From NCBI GenBank assembly GCA_963848475.1, contig CAWKDW010000020.1, positions 248,001 to 312,000 on the forward strand: a DNA stretch of 64,000 bases. The letters run 5' to 3'. The notes beneath the pieces were generated by a model. That model was given only the letters and a program-made list of their open reading frames with translations, was not told where the DNA came from and ran no database searches. A program made the position numbers and the translations under genes. This DNA is from Solirubrobacter sp963848475 (GTDB taxonomy: Bacteria; Actinomycetota; Thermoleophilia; Solirubrobacterales; Solirubrobacteraceae). Numbering within the stretch: position 1 is the first letter of the stretch; each line of letters begins with the position of its first letter. Shown piece after piece: positions 1-7,296 of this stretch.

Positions 1-153
1 GACCGGGTGCGCCGGGTTCGACACCGGGGGAGCGTCAACCGCTGCTCCTCCGCTGGACGTGAGTGCCACTGGCACCGCCGCCGCCGCCAACACGGAGGCG
101 AGGACGAGCCAGCGCGGACGCGCAGCCTTTCTCAAGGTCGAGAGCGCATTCAC
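1..153 (-). CDS. N-terminus of a secreted protein, cut by the window edge
   Basis: Only the first 51 codons are inside the window. I place the start at a GTG (153-151) that overlaps the stop of the M28-like gene upstream in a GTGA arrangement, so the two are probably translationally coupled. The product begins with a few residues, then an Arg/Lys-rich patch (RKAARPRW), then a hydrophobic stretch (LVLASVLAAAAVPVAL) and a small-residue region: a typical Sec signal peptide. What follows (Gly/Ala/Pro/Ser-rich) looks like a mature extracellular linker. Function cannot be told from this fragment. Being in an operon with a secreted peptidase-like protein, it probably also acts outside the membrane. 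Confidence 0.6.
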   Translation of the reverse strand, partial: MNALSTLRKAARPRWLVLASVLAAAAVPVALTSSGGAAVDAPPVSNPAHPV

Positions 154-2447
154 GGCTGCGCCCCCTCTGCGAGTCCGGGGCTGCCACCGGTGAGCCCCGC
201 CTTGGCGGCAGTGATCAGCGCGGTGCGCTCCGCCGTGGAGAACGTGCCGCAGGCGGGCGTCGCGGGTGCCGAGCCCGACGGGCTGTTGACCGCGAGTGCC
301 TGGCGGTACACACCCCAGGTGGAATCGTCGGAGCCCTTGGCCACGACGAGCTTCACGTCGGCCCACTGAGCGGCCGAGTAGGTATGGGACACGGTCTTGC
401 CGGTCGCGTGCGTACCGTCGCCGAAGTCCCAGTAGTAGGTCAGCCCGTCCGTCGTGCCGTCGGAGCCGCGGGCGAAGCTCGCGTCGAAGCTGACGGTCTT
501 GGTGTCGGTCGGGTTGACCGGGGTGGTCTCGAAGTACGCGACGTTGCCAGTCGGCGCGTCAACCGCACCGGCGTACTTCGAGTTGCTCACTAGCAGCGCG
601 GTGTACGTCGCCGGCAGCTCGAGCGCACGGATGAGCTCCTCCGTGGGGGTGGACTCGTCTTCGACGCCGTGCGGCGCGCCCGAGGCCCACATATTCAGGT
701 GCTCGACCGAGTCGCCGGTCATGCCGACGGGCTGGCCCTCGTTGACCCGGAAAGGCACGCCGCTCGCATGCGCGAACTTCAGCGGCGAGGTCAGGGTCAC
801 GCCGGTGCCGGTCGCGCCGGCGGTGCCGACGGACTCGATCTGCCCGACTTCGAGGTTCAGGCCAGTGTCGACCATGAACGGCTGCCCGGCGACGAGGTTG
901 GTGACCGCGGCCACCTTCACGTTCGTCGCACCGCTTTCGGACGCCGCGGTGGCCGTCGTCATGCCGGCGGTGAGGCTGCTCTCGTTGCCGATCTGCAGCG
1001 ACGTGCCACCGAGATGCTGGATGACGGGTGTCGACTTGATGGCGTCACTCGTCGAGGCCGGGTAGGGATTCTCGACGATGTTGGTGTCCTGGATGCCACC
1101 GACGCTGAAGCCCGGGATGCCCGCGCTCCAGAACGGTGCAGCCGGATCCTCGGTCGAGAGGATCTGCGCCTCGGGGGCCGTACCGGCGGGATGGACCGCG
1201 GAGTACGTGGCCTGATCTGATGCCGTGTAGGCCGGGACCGTGGGCGTCTGCGGTGTCTGGGGGCCGCCGTTGGCGGTCGACAGGCCACCGGGAGCGGAGC
1301 CGGTTCCGTTGTAACGGAGCGGGTTCTCCTGCTTGACGGCGCCGTTGTACTTCCCGCTCTGCTGTGCGAAGCCGGCGGTCACGGCGTCCTGCAGGTCGCT
1401 GTGGAAGCCGGCCGACGCCGTGCTGTTGGCCGCGATCGCACCGTTGTCGTCCGGGTACAGCGGATTCGGCGCGGTCGGGGTGTCCGTGATGAACGTGTGC
1501 CACGGACCCACGCCGCCACCGGCGACGTTGTTCCAGTAGTACTGCGTGCCGAAGTGGTACGCCGGGTAGCTGGCCCCGTTCGCGTTCATCACCGCGAACA
1601 TGGCGTACTGGCCCTGCGGGCCCTTCGGGATGAGGTTTTCCGCGTAGTACTTGGATCCCTCACGCATGTACGTCCCGTCCTTGGCCCGGCCCGCGTCCGC
1701 GTCGAGCAGCGCGACCTTGAAGGTCTTGGAGGGGTAGGTGTGGTTGGCGCTGTACCACTTCAGCAGCGCCTGGTATTCGGCCATCGTCAGCGCGACGCCC
1801 GAGGTGGAGTCGTACGCTCCGCCGTTGCTGAGGTTGCTCAGCGTGATGTGCCGGCGGGCCGCGTTGAACCCGCTGACCGCGCTGGTGGAGGACGTCGGGT
1901 TGTTGATCTCGCCGACGATCGTCGGGCTGACCGGCGTCAGGTCGCCGTGGCCGGCGATCAGGACGCGCACGCCCGGACAGGCGGCACCCGGGATCGTGAC
2001 CTCGGCGTCGTCGGAATCCCAGCGGTAGTTGGGATCGAACGAGTAGTTCGGGTTCGTCCGTTGCTCGGGCGACCGGCGGAAGTAGTGGTCAGAGACCGTC
2101 GCGAACCGCGCGACGTCCGACATCGCCGACGTGTCCGTCAGCTGCGTCTTCCACTGCTTCCAGAACTCCTGCCATCCGTTGATCGTGGATGGGATGTTGT
2201 AGGCATCGTTGAAGTTCCGCGGATCGCCGTCTGCCCCGGACACCCGGTAGACGTCGTCATAGCCCATGTTGAACAACTGGCCGTACATGTAGGCCGGGTC
2301 GATCACAGGGGCTGCTTGCCCGACGGCGGAGTTGGCCGGTGGGGCCACTCCGGTGGCGACAAGGACCGCTGCCACTGCCGCCGCCGTCGCAAGGCAAGCA
2401 GTGGGTGGGATCCACTTTCGTCGCCTCAGTTTGCCAAGCACCTGCAT
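150..2447 (-). CDS. Secreted M28-peptidase-like protein with a C-terminal PKD domain
   Basis: About 765 residues. I chose the ATG at 2447 rather than one 15 codons upstream because a strong AAAGGAGG site lies 9 nt before it. An Arg/Lys-rich start and hydrophobic core form a signal peptide. The middle (about residues 150-300) follows the M28 aminopeptidase plan: an H-x-D step (AGHGDLTP), an Asp followed by S-x-S-G (GAYDSTSG), and a strand ending LLDADAG where active members have D-A-E-E-G. Both glutamates (catalytic base and zinc ligand) therefore appear to be absent, so it may be an inactive peptidase-fold protein. Near the C-terminus a PKD domain is clear (YYWDFGDGT ... VSHTYS). Likely extracellular or wall-associated. 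Its stop overlaps the next secreted gene. Confidence 0.75.
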   Translation of the reverse strand: MQVLGKLRRRKWIPPTACLATAAAVAAVLVATGVAPPANSAVGQAAPVIDPAYMYGQLFNMGYDDVYRVSGADGDPRNFNDAYNIPSTINGWQEFWKQWKTQLTDTSAMSDVARFATVSDHYFRRSPEQRTNPNYSFDPNYRWDSDDAEVTIPGAACPGVRVLIAGHGDLTPVSPTIVGEINNPTSSTSAVSGFNAARRHITLSNLSNGGAYDSTSGVALTMAEYQALLKWYSANHTYPSKTFKVALLDADAGRAKDGTYMREGSKYYAENLIPKGPQGQYAMFAVMNANGASYPAYHFGTQYYWNNVAGGGVGPWHTFITDTPTAPNPLYPDDNGAIAANSTASAGFHSDLQDAVTAGFAQQSGKYNGAVKQENPLRYNGTGSAPGGLSTANGGPQTPQTPTVPAYTASDQATYSAVHPAGTAPEAQILSTEDPAAPFWSAGIPGFSVGGIQDTNIVENPYPASTSDAIKSTPVIQHLGGTSLQIGNESSLTAGMTTATAASESGATNVKVAAVTNLVAGQPFMVDTGLNLEVGQIESVGTAGATGTGVTLTSPLKFAHASGVPFRVNEGQPVGMTGDSVEHLNMWASGAPHGVEDESTPTEELIRALELPATYTALLVSNSKYAGAVDAPTGNVAYFETTPVNPTDTKTVSFDASFARGSDGTTDGLTYYWDFGDGTHATGKTVSHTYSAAQWADVKLVVAKGSDDSTWGVYRQALAVNSPSGSAPATPACGTFSTAERTALITAAKAGLTGGSPGLAEGAQP

Positions 2448-2667
2448 TAACTGGAACCTCCTTTCGAAGGACCATGGAATGTGTGGGCTCACGCGCGACC
2501 CTGCGCGTCGCCTACCTGCACTGGACAGGTGTGCGAGGCTTACTCATCTTGCACTCGTGTTGCGTTCATGCACCACGGGTGGTGACGGGGCGGGCCTCGC
2601 GTCCTCTCCATCGCGGTGATTCAACACGTCCGGAAGGGCCAGAACAACAGGCCCTCGACGGCAGGGT

Positions 2668-2685
2668 GTGTGGATCTCTCCACAC
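2668..2685. promoter_or_regulatory. 18-bp palindrome, copy 1
   Basis: A perfect inverted repeat, GTGTGGA-TCTC-TCCACAC, lies upstream of the M28-like gene and downstream of the lipoprotein gene. A 23-nt stretch around it recurs with one mismatch, in inverted orientation, at 4639-4661. The size (7-bp arms, 4-bp spacer) fits a dimeric regulator operator, but a terminator role is possible. Confidence 0.4.
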
Positions 2686-2702
2686 TCACTTCACACTCAT
2701 GC

Positions 2703-2724
2703 AACGGCGATTGTCATCGCCGTT
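2703..2724 (-). terminator. 9-bp stem hairpin after the lipoprotein gene
   Basis: AACGGCGAT-TGTC-ATCGCCGTT is a perfect 9-bp stem with a 4-nt loop, starting about 20 nt past the stop of the leftward lipoprotein gene. No U-tract follows, as is usual for GC-rich actinomycete terminators. It could also act on a leader of the M28-like transcript. Confidence 0.45.
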
Positions 2725-2742
2725 AACTACTACGGTGTGTAA

Positions 2743-3714
2743 TTAGTGGTCGATGGTGGCGCGGGCGTGGAGTTGCGGCTGCTTGCCGCCGAAGGGATCG
2801 AGCGCCCAGAAGAGGCCGTTCCCGCCCGCTGGCGCGGCCTTGGGAACGCGAATCTGCATGGCGAACGCCTCGCGCTCGCCCGGGCCGATCGGCTTGGCGG
2901 CGGCGCAGTTGAGGTCATGCACCTCGACCGCGCCCTTGGGCACCAACTGCTGGACATACGACGGGCACCGGTCGAACCGGATCGTCTCCCGCGACGTGTT
3001 CTGCAGCACGACGACGAAGTGGAGCATCGCCCCGGGCTTGGCGTGGACCGGCTGGTCCGGGACGCTCGCCTTCACGGACGCGGTCGTCCAGGGCGGCATC
3101 GCCTTGACCTTCGCGGTCTCGAACGGCGAGACGCCGATCGTCGATGGACGCTTCGGGTCGCTGCAGGGCGGCACCGCGTTGTAGTCGGCGTCGACGTGCC
3201 CGGAGCCTTTGGGCAGCGTGATACGGACGGCCGTGGGCGGTGTGCGCTCCTTGCCCGGCAACTGCGGGTCGCACCAGTTCTCCCACGTGATCGTCAGCCC
3301 TGCGTATTCGCCCGGCCGGATCGCGAGCAGCGTCGAGTCCGGGTACGCGGTGTCCGGGAAGATCAACGGCGGCCGCTGGATGGCGGCGTTCACCTGCTTG
3401 GGCCCGTCGCTCTTGACCAGCCGGACGCGCGCGCTCCCCTCGAGCCGGCACTCCTGTGCGCCCTTGTTTTGCAGCGCGACCACCGCGATCCCACCGCCGT
3501 TTCCGTACGGCGCGAACTCGACGTGGCCATGCACCGTCATGTCGCCCGCATTGCACCGCGTCGAGACCGGGGTGCGTTCGGCGAGTTCGGACGGCTGGCT
3601 GGACGTCCACGGGATGACCGGGCCGTCGAACCTCTTGGCCGCAGGCTTCGAACCTCCGCAACCGACCAGCAAGGCGAGGGGCGTGACCAGCGCGATCGCG
3701 AACTTGGAGCGCAT
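2743..3714 (-). CDS. DUF4232-type lipoprotein
   Basis: 323 residues. The N-terminus (MRSKFAIALVTPLALLVGCGG) carries a type II signal peptide with lipobox LVGC, so it is predicted to be lipid-anchored outside the membrane. Residues of about 50-190 resemble DUF4232, a common actinobacterial lipoprotein domain: a conserved Cys, an N-terminal strand 'MTVHGHVEF', then 'AVVALQNKGAQECRLEGSARVRLV'. A second related beta domain follows (residues about 200-320, with 'VVLQNTSRETIRFDRCPSYVQ'), so it may be a tandem duplication. The biochemical role of the family is unknown. It stands alone, flanked by hairpins on its downstream side. Confidence 0.7.
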   Translation of the reverse strand: MRSKFAIALVTPLALLVGCGGSKPAAKRFDGPVIPWTSSQPSELAERTPVSTRCNAGDMTVHGHVEFAPYGNGGGIAVVALQNKGAQECRLEGSARVRLVKSDGPKQVNAAIQRPPLIFPDTAYPDSTLLAIRPGEYAGLTITWENWCDPQLPGKERTPPTAVRITLPKGSGHVDADYNAVPPCSDPKRPSTIGVSPFETAKVKAMPPWTTASVKASVPDQPVHAKPGAMLHFVVVLQNTSRETIRFDRCPSYVQQLVPKGAVEVHDLNCAAAKPIGPGEREAFAMQIRVPKAAPAGGNGLFWALDPFGGKQPQLHARATIDH

Positions 3715-3869
3715 CGGTGGAGACTATGACTCCGTCACACTCGATCGCCACCAACTTTTGAGTGGATATCACTCCACGCGATTCTCATCTTATATTCACT
3801 GGCGACACCGCGTTTTTCGGTCTAGGCTCTCGCGCGACATGCGTGACACCGACGTTGAGGAGGTGGTCC

Positions 3870-4619
3870 ATGAGACGGATTTCCGTCCGGCTCGTGGCGG
3901 GAGCGTTGGTCGCGCTCTGCTGGGCCGGAGGTATGACGGGCGGAGCGGCGGCGGCCCCGGGCGGCCAGACGATCGCGGAGGCTCCGGGGATCAAGCTGGG
4001 CTCCGTCGTGCGCGCCAAGCTCTACGACGGCGCCTTCTACTCGGGCTACTCCGTGGCGTATTGGACGCCCTCGTTCGAGAAGGGCGACCGCATCACGATC
4101 CGGACCGCGGCCAAACGCGGCGAGACGCCACCGTGTCAGCTGATGTTCATGCCGGGAACCGACGACATCAACGTGGGCGCCACGCAACCGGTGCTGGACC
4201 CCTCGACGCAGGTGCGCCGCGGATCGCGCGATCTGACGCGCTGGGTCGCGACCGAGGATGGGCAGTACGTCCTGGCCATGACGAACAACGACGTTTTCTT
4301 ATCCGGCCCCCAGCAGTGCTTATCCGCCTCCCCGGGGCGGCCGTTCACCTTCACGGTGAAGGTCGATCATCGGGGAAGCGGGCAAGAGCCGGCTCGGAGC
4401 ACCGGGCCGGATGCAGGATCGGGGAGCGAGCGCCCGTCAACGCTCGTCGTGGCACCGGGTCAAAGCCTGTGGGTGATCGCCCAGGGCCTCGTCGCCGAGC
4501 CGAGCAGCATCGCGCAGGTCGCGTTGAAGGTCGACCGCCTGTGGGAGCTCAACGCCGAGCGGATCGGCAGCGGCAATCGTGACCTCATCTACTCCGGAGT
4601 CAAACTGAGATTCAAATGA
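3870..4619 (+). CDS. Secreted protein with C-terminal LysM-like domain
   Basis: 249 residues. The start is set by a GAGGAGG ribosome site 6 nt before the ATG at 3870; an open frame runs further upstream but has no such signal. A signal peptide ends near AAAAPGG. The central region (residues about 35-150, 'GSVVRAKLYDGAFYSGYSVAYW') looks like a beta-sandwich that I do not recognise. After a Gly/Ser-rich linker, the last 55 residues (VVAPGQSLWVIAQGLV ... VDRLWELNAERI ... LIYSGVKLRF) match the LysM/spore-coat repeat plan, which binds peptidoglycan. Likely a cell-wall-bound extracellular protein. It is divergent from the lipoprotein gene. Confidence 0.65.
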   Translation: MRRISVRLVAGALVALCWAGGMTGGAAAAPGGQTIAEAPGIKLGSVVRAKLYDGAFYSGYSVAYWTPSFEKGDRITIRTAAKRGETPPCQLMFMPGTDDINVGATQPVLDPSTQVRRGSRDLTRWVATEDGQYVLAMTNNDVFLSGPQQCLSASPGRPFTFTVKVDHRGSGQEPARSTGPDAGSGSERPSTLVVAPGQSLWVIAQGLVAEPSSIAQVALKVDRLWELNAERIGSGNRDLIYSGVKLRFK

Positions 4620-4641
4620 GTAAGTGATGGTGTAGTTATGA

Positions 4642-4659
4642 GTGTGGAGACATCCACAC
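4642..4659. promoter_or_regulatory. 18-bp palindrome, copy 2
   Basis: GTGTGGA-GACA-TCCACAC, just past the LysM-like gene. On the opposite strand the surrounding 23 nt match copy 1 at 2668 with one difference, and both are followed by a TAACTAC sequence. It may be an operator, or part of a terminator. The 180 bp between here and the tRNA hold no gene that I can see. A possible promoter (TTGCCC at 4671, CACAAT at 4692, spacing only 15) is weak. Confidence 0.35.
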
Positions 4660-4837
4660 ACTTCGACCAGTTGCCCTGACCGCGCCGCGGGTGCACAATG
4701 GCATCGATGGAGCGCAGGACGAACACGCACAACACCGGATCGGCGCGCGTGCTCGACCCGTACGTCGGTCGATTACCGCGACCGTAACGCGTTTCACCCC
4801 GGGCCTAGGTCGGGCGCCGGGTCTCTGCAGTACGCAC

Positions 4838-5047
4838 GCGTCCGTAGCTTAACCGGTAACGGCGATGAGAGTCGATGCTGAGGGCAACCAGTGTGCAAGT
4901 CATTCGAGCCGGTGCCGCCAACTGCGCGTGCCGGTGACTTGATCGCCGCTCGTGTGGGTCGCGCTGGGGATTTCAGGGTCAAAATTTTCGTTCAAAAGCA
5001 GCGGCCTTAAAAGCCGTCAAATGCGGGTTCGAGTCCCGTCGGGCGCA
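4838..5047 (+). tRNA. Interrupted tRNA, anticodon TAA, with about 137 nt inserted in the D-loop
   Basis: Two separated pieces fold together into one canonical cloverleaf. Acceptor GCGTCCG (4838-4844) pairs 7/7 with CGGGCGC (5040-5046), one pair being G-U. T8-A9 follow. The D-stem GCTT (4847-4850) pairs with AAGC (4996-4999), and the D-loop starts AACCGGTA with A14 and G18-G19. The anticodon stem is GCGGC (5001-5005) with GCCGT (5013-5017); the loop CTTAAAA gives anticodon TAA. The variable loop is 5 nt, and the T-arm has loop TTCGAGT. The discriminator is A73; CCA is not fully encoded. Without 4859-4995 the molecule is exactly 73 nt. A15-U48 would form the Levitt pair, which supports a real tRNA. 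A TAA (Leu) anticodon on a short-variable-arm body is unusual; the body resembles tRNA-Arg. It could be a processed RNA, an unusual intron-bearing gene, or a broken tRNA. Confidence 0.6.
4859..4995 (+). other. Structured insertion within the tRNA D-loop
   Basis: About 137 nt separate the D-loop halves; the exact ends are ambiguous by one or two bases because both junctions are in A-runs. The insertion can form a long helix: CGGCGAT (4860-4866) with ATCGCCG (4942-4948), and directly stacked on it CAAGTCA (4896-4902) with TGACTTG (4935-4941), extended by CCGG/CCGG (4909-4912 with 4931-4934). It then ends in an AT-richer tail. I see no group I or group II core motif, and it is shorter than ordinary group I introns. 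No open frame of interest lies inside. It may be a small self-processing or protein-removed element, but that is inference. Confidence 0.5.
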
Positions 5048-5076
5048 CCTTCTGTTGGGCTAGGAGCCGATTCGAG

Positions 5077-7296
5077 ATGACTGAAGTGGTCGACATGGAA
5101 GTCCAGGCGCCGCCGGCGTATGACCCGGCGCTGATCGAGCCCAAGTGGCAGCGGGCCTGGCGTGAGGCGGACGCGTTTCAGACACCGCCCGAGCCGGTGG
5201 AGGGCCGCGCCGACGTCCATGTCCTCAACAGCCACCCGTTCACCTCGGGCGCTGCGCACATGGGCCACGTCCGCAGCTACTCGATCGGCGACGCCCACGC
5301 CCGCTTCCGCCGCGCCCGCGGCGATTCGGTGCTCTACTCGCTCGGCTTCGACGCCTTCGGGCTGCCGGCCGAGCTCGGCGCGCTCGAGCACGGGTTGGCG
5401 CCGCGCGAGTGGGTGGACTCCTGCGCCGCGCGGATGCGCGAGCAGTTCGACGGGCTCGGGTTCTCGTTCGACTGGTCGCGCACGTTCATGAGCTGCGACG
5501 AGGACATCTACCGCTGGTCGCAGTGGCTGTTCCTGGTCCTGCTGGAGGGTGGGTTCATCTACGAGCGCGAGGGCTCGGTCGACTGGTGCGAGCGCTGCCA
5601 GACGGTGCTCGCACGCCAGCAGGCGGAGGGCGGCCAGTGTTGGCGCTGCCACGGGCCGGTGCGGTTCGTGCGGCGCTCGCAGTGGTACATGCGCGGGAGC
5701 GCGTACGCGGAGGAGAACGACGGCCGCCTCGACGAGCTCATCCACTGGAACAAGGGCGCCATCGGCGCGCAGCGCTCGGTGCTCGGCCGCGTCGACGGCG
5801 TCGAACTGGATGCGCGGACGCTGGACGGTCTAGCGCTCTCGCTGTTCACGCCCCACGCCGACGTCGCCTCGGCCGAGTTCGCGCTCCTCTCGCCCAACCA
5901 TGCGGAGATCGACCGCTGGACGACCGCTCCGGGCGTCCGGGAGAAGCTCGCCGCCCTGCGCGACGCCGGCTGGCAGCGCGATGACCGCAAGCTCGAAGAG
6001 GTGGCGTTCGTCGAGACCAGCCTCTCGCTGTTCGTCCCGGGGATCTCCCGGCCGCTGCCGGTGCTGATCTCCTCGTCGGTCGACGCGCGCTTCGGGCCGA
6101 CGGCGGTACTCGGTGTTCCGTCCGCCGACCGCACCGACAAGGCGATCTTCGACCAGCTCGAGGCGAAGGTGAGCGAGGACGGCCCGCTCAACGCGGCCCG
6201 CGGCGGGCTGCGGCACGTCGCCGCGTGGCGCGGTCCCAAGGCGCCGCTGGTGACGCGGCCCGCGAAGCGCTTCCGCACCTCGGACTTCCCGATCACGCGC
6301 CAGCGCGCGTGGGGCGCGCCGACCCCGATCGTCCACTGCGACGCCTGCGGGACGGTGCCAGTGCCGCTCGACCAGCTCCCGGTGCGCCTGCCCGACGATC
6401 TCGTCGTCAGCGCCGAGGGCAACGCCCTGCTCGCCCGACCCGACTTCCTCGAGTGCCAGTGCCCGAGCTGCGGCGGCCCGGCCCGGCGCGAGACGGACAC
6501 GCTGGACTGCCACTTCGACGCCTGCTCGCAGCAGTATCCGCTGCCCGCGCCGACCGCGGACCGGGGCGACTCGCTGCTCACCCACCCCGAGCTCCAGCGC
6601 TGGGTCCCGGTCGAGTGCTACATCAACGGCGCCGACACTGGCAACTTCGTGCTCGACCAGCGGACGACCACGAAGATGCTGCGCGACCTGGGCCACTTCA
6701 CGTGGCTGCCGGACGGCGAGTGCTACCGCACGACCTACACGCACGAGATGGTCCAGCTCGCCGGGCGCAAGATGAGCAAGCACCTCGGCAACACGGTTAC
6801 GCCGCAGGAGATCGTCGAGCAGGTGGGGGCCGACACGCTGCGCTTCGCGACGCTGCACGCCGCCGCGCCGGCCAAGGCGTTTACCTGGGACGACAGCCTG
6901 CTCGCGTATTCGAGCGCGTTCCTGCGCCGGCTGTGGACCTACGCCGAGCCTCGCTTGGGGGAGACGCCGCGGCTGGACCTCGAGGACGGCCTGCGCCGGC
7001 GACTGGCGAGCTGGTGTGACACCGCGGTCCGCAAGCTCAGCGAGAACTACGAGCGCCTCGACATGCACCGCGCGACGCGGAACCTCGTGTCCCTGTTCGA
7101 GCGGATCGAGGACTTCGAGGCACGCGTCAGCGCCCGCCGCGAGCCGACGCTCCAGGACCGGGAGGCGACGGCGTACGCGCTCTGCCTGCTCGTGCAGCTG
7201 CTCGCGCCCGTCGCTCCGCACATCGCGGAGGAGCTGTGGGCGCGCTCCGGCTCGGAGGGGCTCGTCGCCGAGGCGACATGGCCAGTGGTCGCATGA
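5077..7296 (+). CDS. Divergent leucyl-tRNA-synthetase-like protein
   Basis: 739 residues, against roughly 800-970 for housekeeping LeuRS. AGGAG at 5062-5066 sets the start, only 29 nt after the tRNA. Class Ia signatures are intact: HMGH at 61-64, DAFGLPAE at 92-99, KMSKH at 565-569. A zinc module has C171, C174, C188 and C191; a second lies near C460-C465. The CP1 editing fold is present but degraded: the T-rich peptide reads FTPHAD (257-262) where TTRPDT is usual, and VPSAD (347-351) replaces VPxHD. The leucine-pocket motif (I/E-H-A-x-x-H) is replaced by INGADTGNFVL (about 516-526). The final LeuRS domain that touches the tRNA elbow is missing. It probably charges the adjacent short-variable-arm tRNA, perhaps with leucine or a related residue, for biosynthesis rather than translation. 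Confidence 0.85.
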   Translation: MTEVVDMEVQAPPAYDPALIEPKWQRAWREADAFQTPPEPVEGRADVHVLNSHPFTSGAAHMGHVRSYSIGDAHARFRRARGDSVLYSLGFDAFGLPAELGALEHGLAPREWVDSCAARMREQFDGLGFSFDWSRTFMSCDEDIYRWSQWLFLVLLEGGFIYEREGSVDWCERCQTVLARQQAEGGQCWRCHGPVRFVRRSQWYMRGSAYAEENDGRLDELIHWNKGAIGAQRSVLGRVDGVELDARTLDGLALSLFTPHADVASAEFALLSPNHAEIDRWTTAPGVREKLAALRDAGWQRDDRKLEEVAFVETSLSLFVPGISRPLPVLISSSVDARFGPTAVLGVPSADRTDKAIFDQLEAKVSEDGPLNAARGGLRHVAAWRGPKAPLVTRPAKRFRTSDFPITRQRAWGAPTPIVHCDACGTVPVPLDQLPVRLPDDLVVSAEGNALLARPDFLECQCPSCGGPARRETDTLDCHFDACSQQYPLPAPTADRGDSLLTHPELQRWVPVECYINGADTGNFVLDQRTTTKMLRDLGHFTWLPDGECYRTTYTHEMVQLAGRKMSKHLGNTVTPQEIVEQVGADTLRFATLHAAAPAKAFTWDDSLLAYSSAFLRRLWTYAEPRLGETPRLDLEDGLRRRLASWCDTAVRKLSENYERLDMHRATRNLVSLFERIEDFEARVSARREPTLQDREATAYALCLLVQLLAPVAPHIAEELWARSGSEGLVAEATWPVVA

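Noticed and set aside
2746..3729. Long open frames antisense to the lipoprotein gene
   Set aside because: Very high GC keeps opposite frames open; the products are rich in Arg, Gly and His without domains.
4671..4697. Sigma-70-like promoter for the tRNA cluster
   Set aside because: TTGCCC and CACAAT are separated by only 15 bp and lie over 140 nt upstream; too weak to annotate.
4860..4919. A nested second tRNA within the insertion
   Set aside because: A T-loop-like TTCGAGC is followed by an acceptor-like end, but its stem does not pair and the span is only about 59 nt.
4838..5047. Group I intron in a tRNA-Leu(TAA), as in cyanobacteria
   Set aside because: The insertion is in the D-loop, not between U34 and A35; it is only about 137 nt, and I find none of the group I P/Q/R/S core motifs or a terminal G at a usable site.
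4838..5047. tmRNA, selenocysteine tRNA or permuted tRNA
   Set aside because: The tag region and length of tmRNA are absent, the acceptor is 7 bp (not 8), and the 5' half comes before the 3' half.
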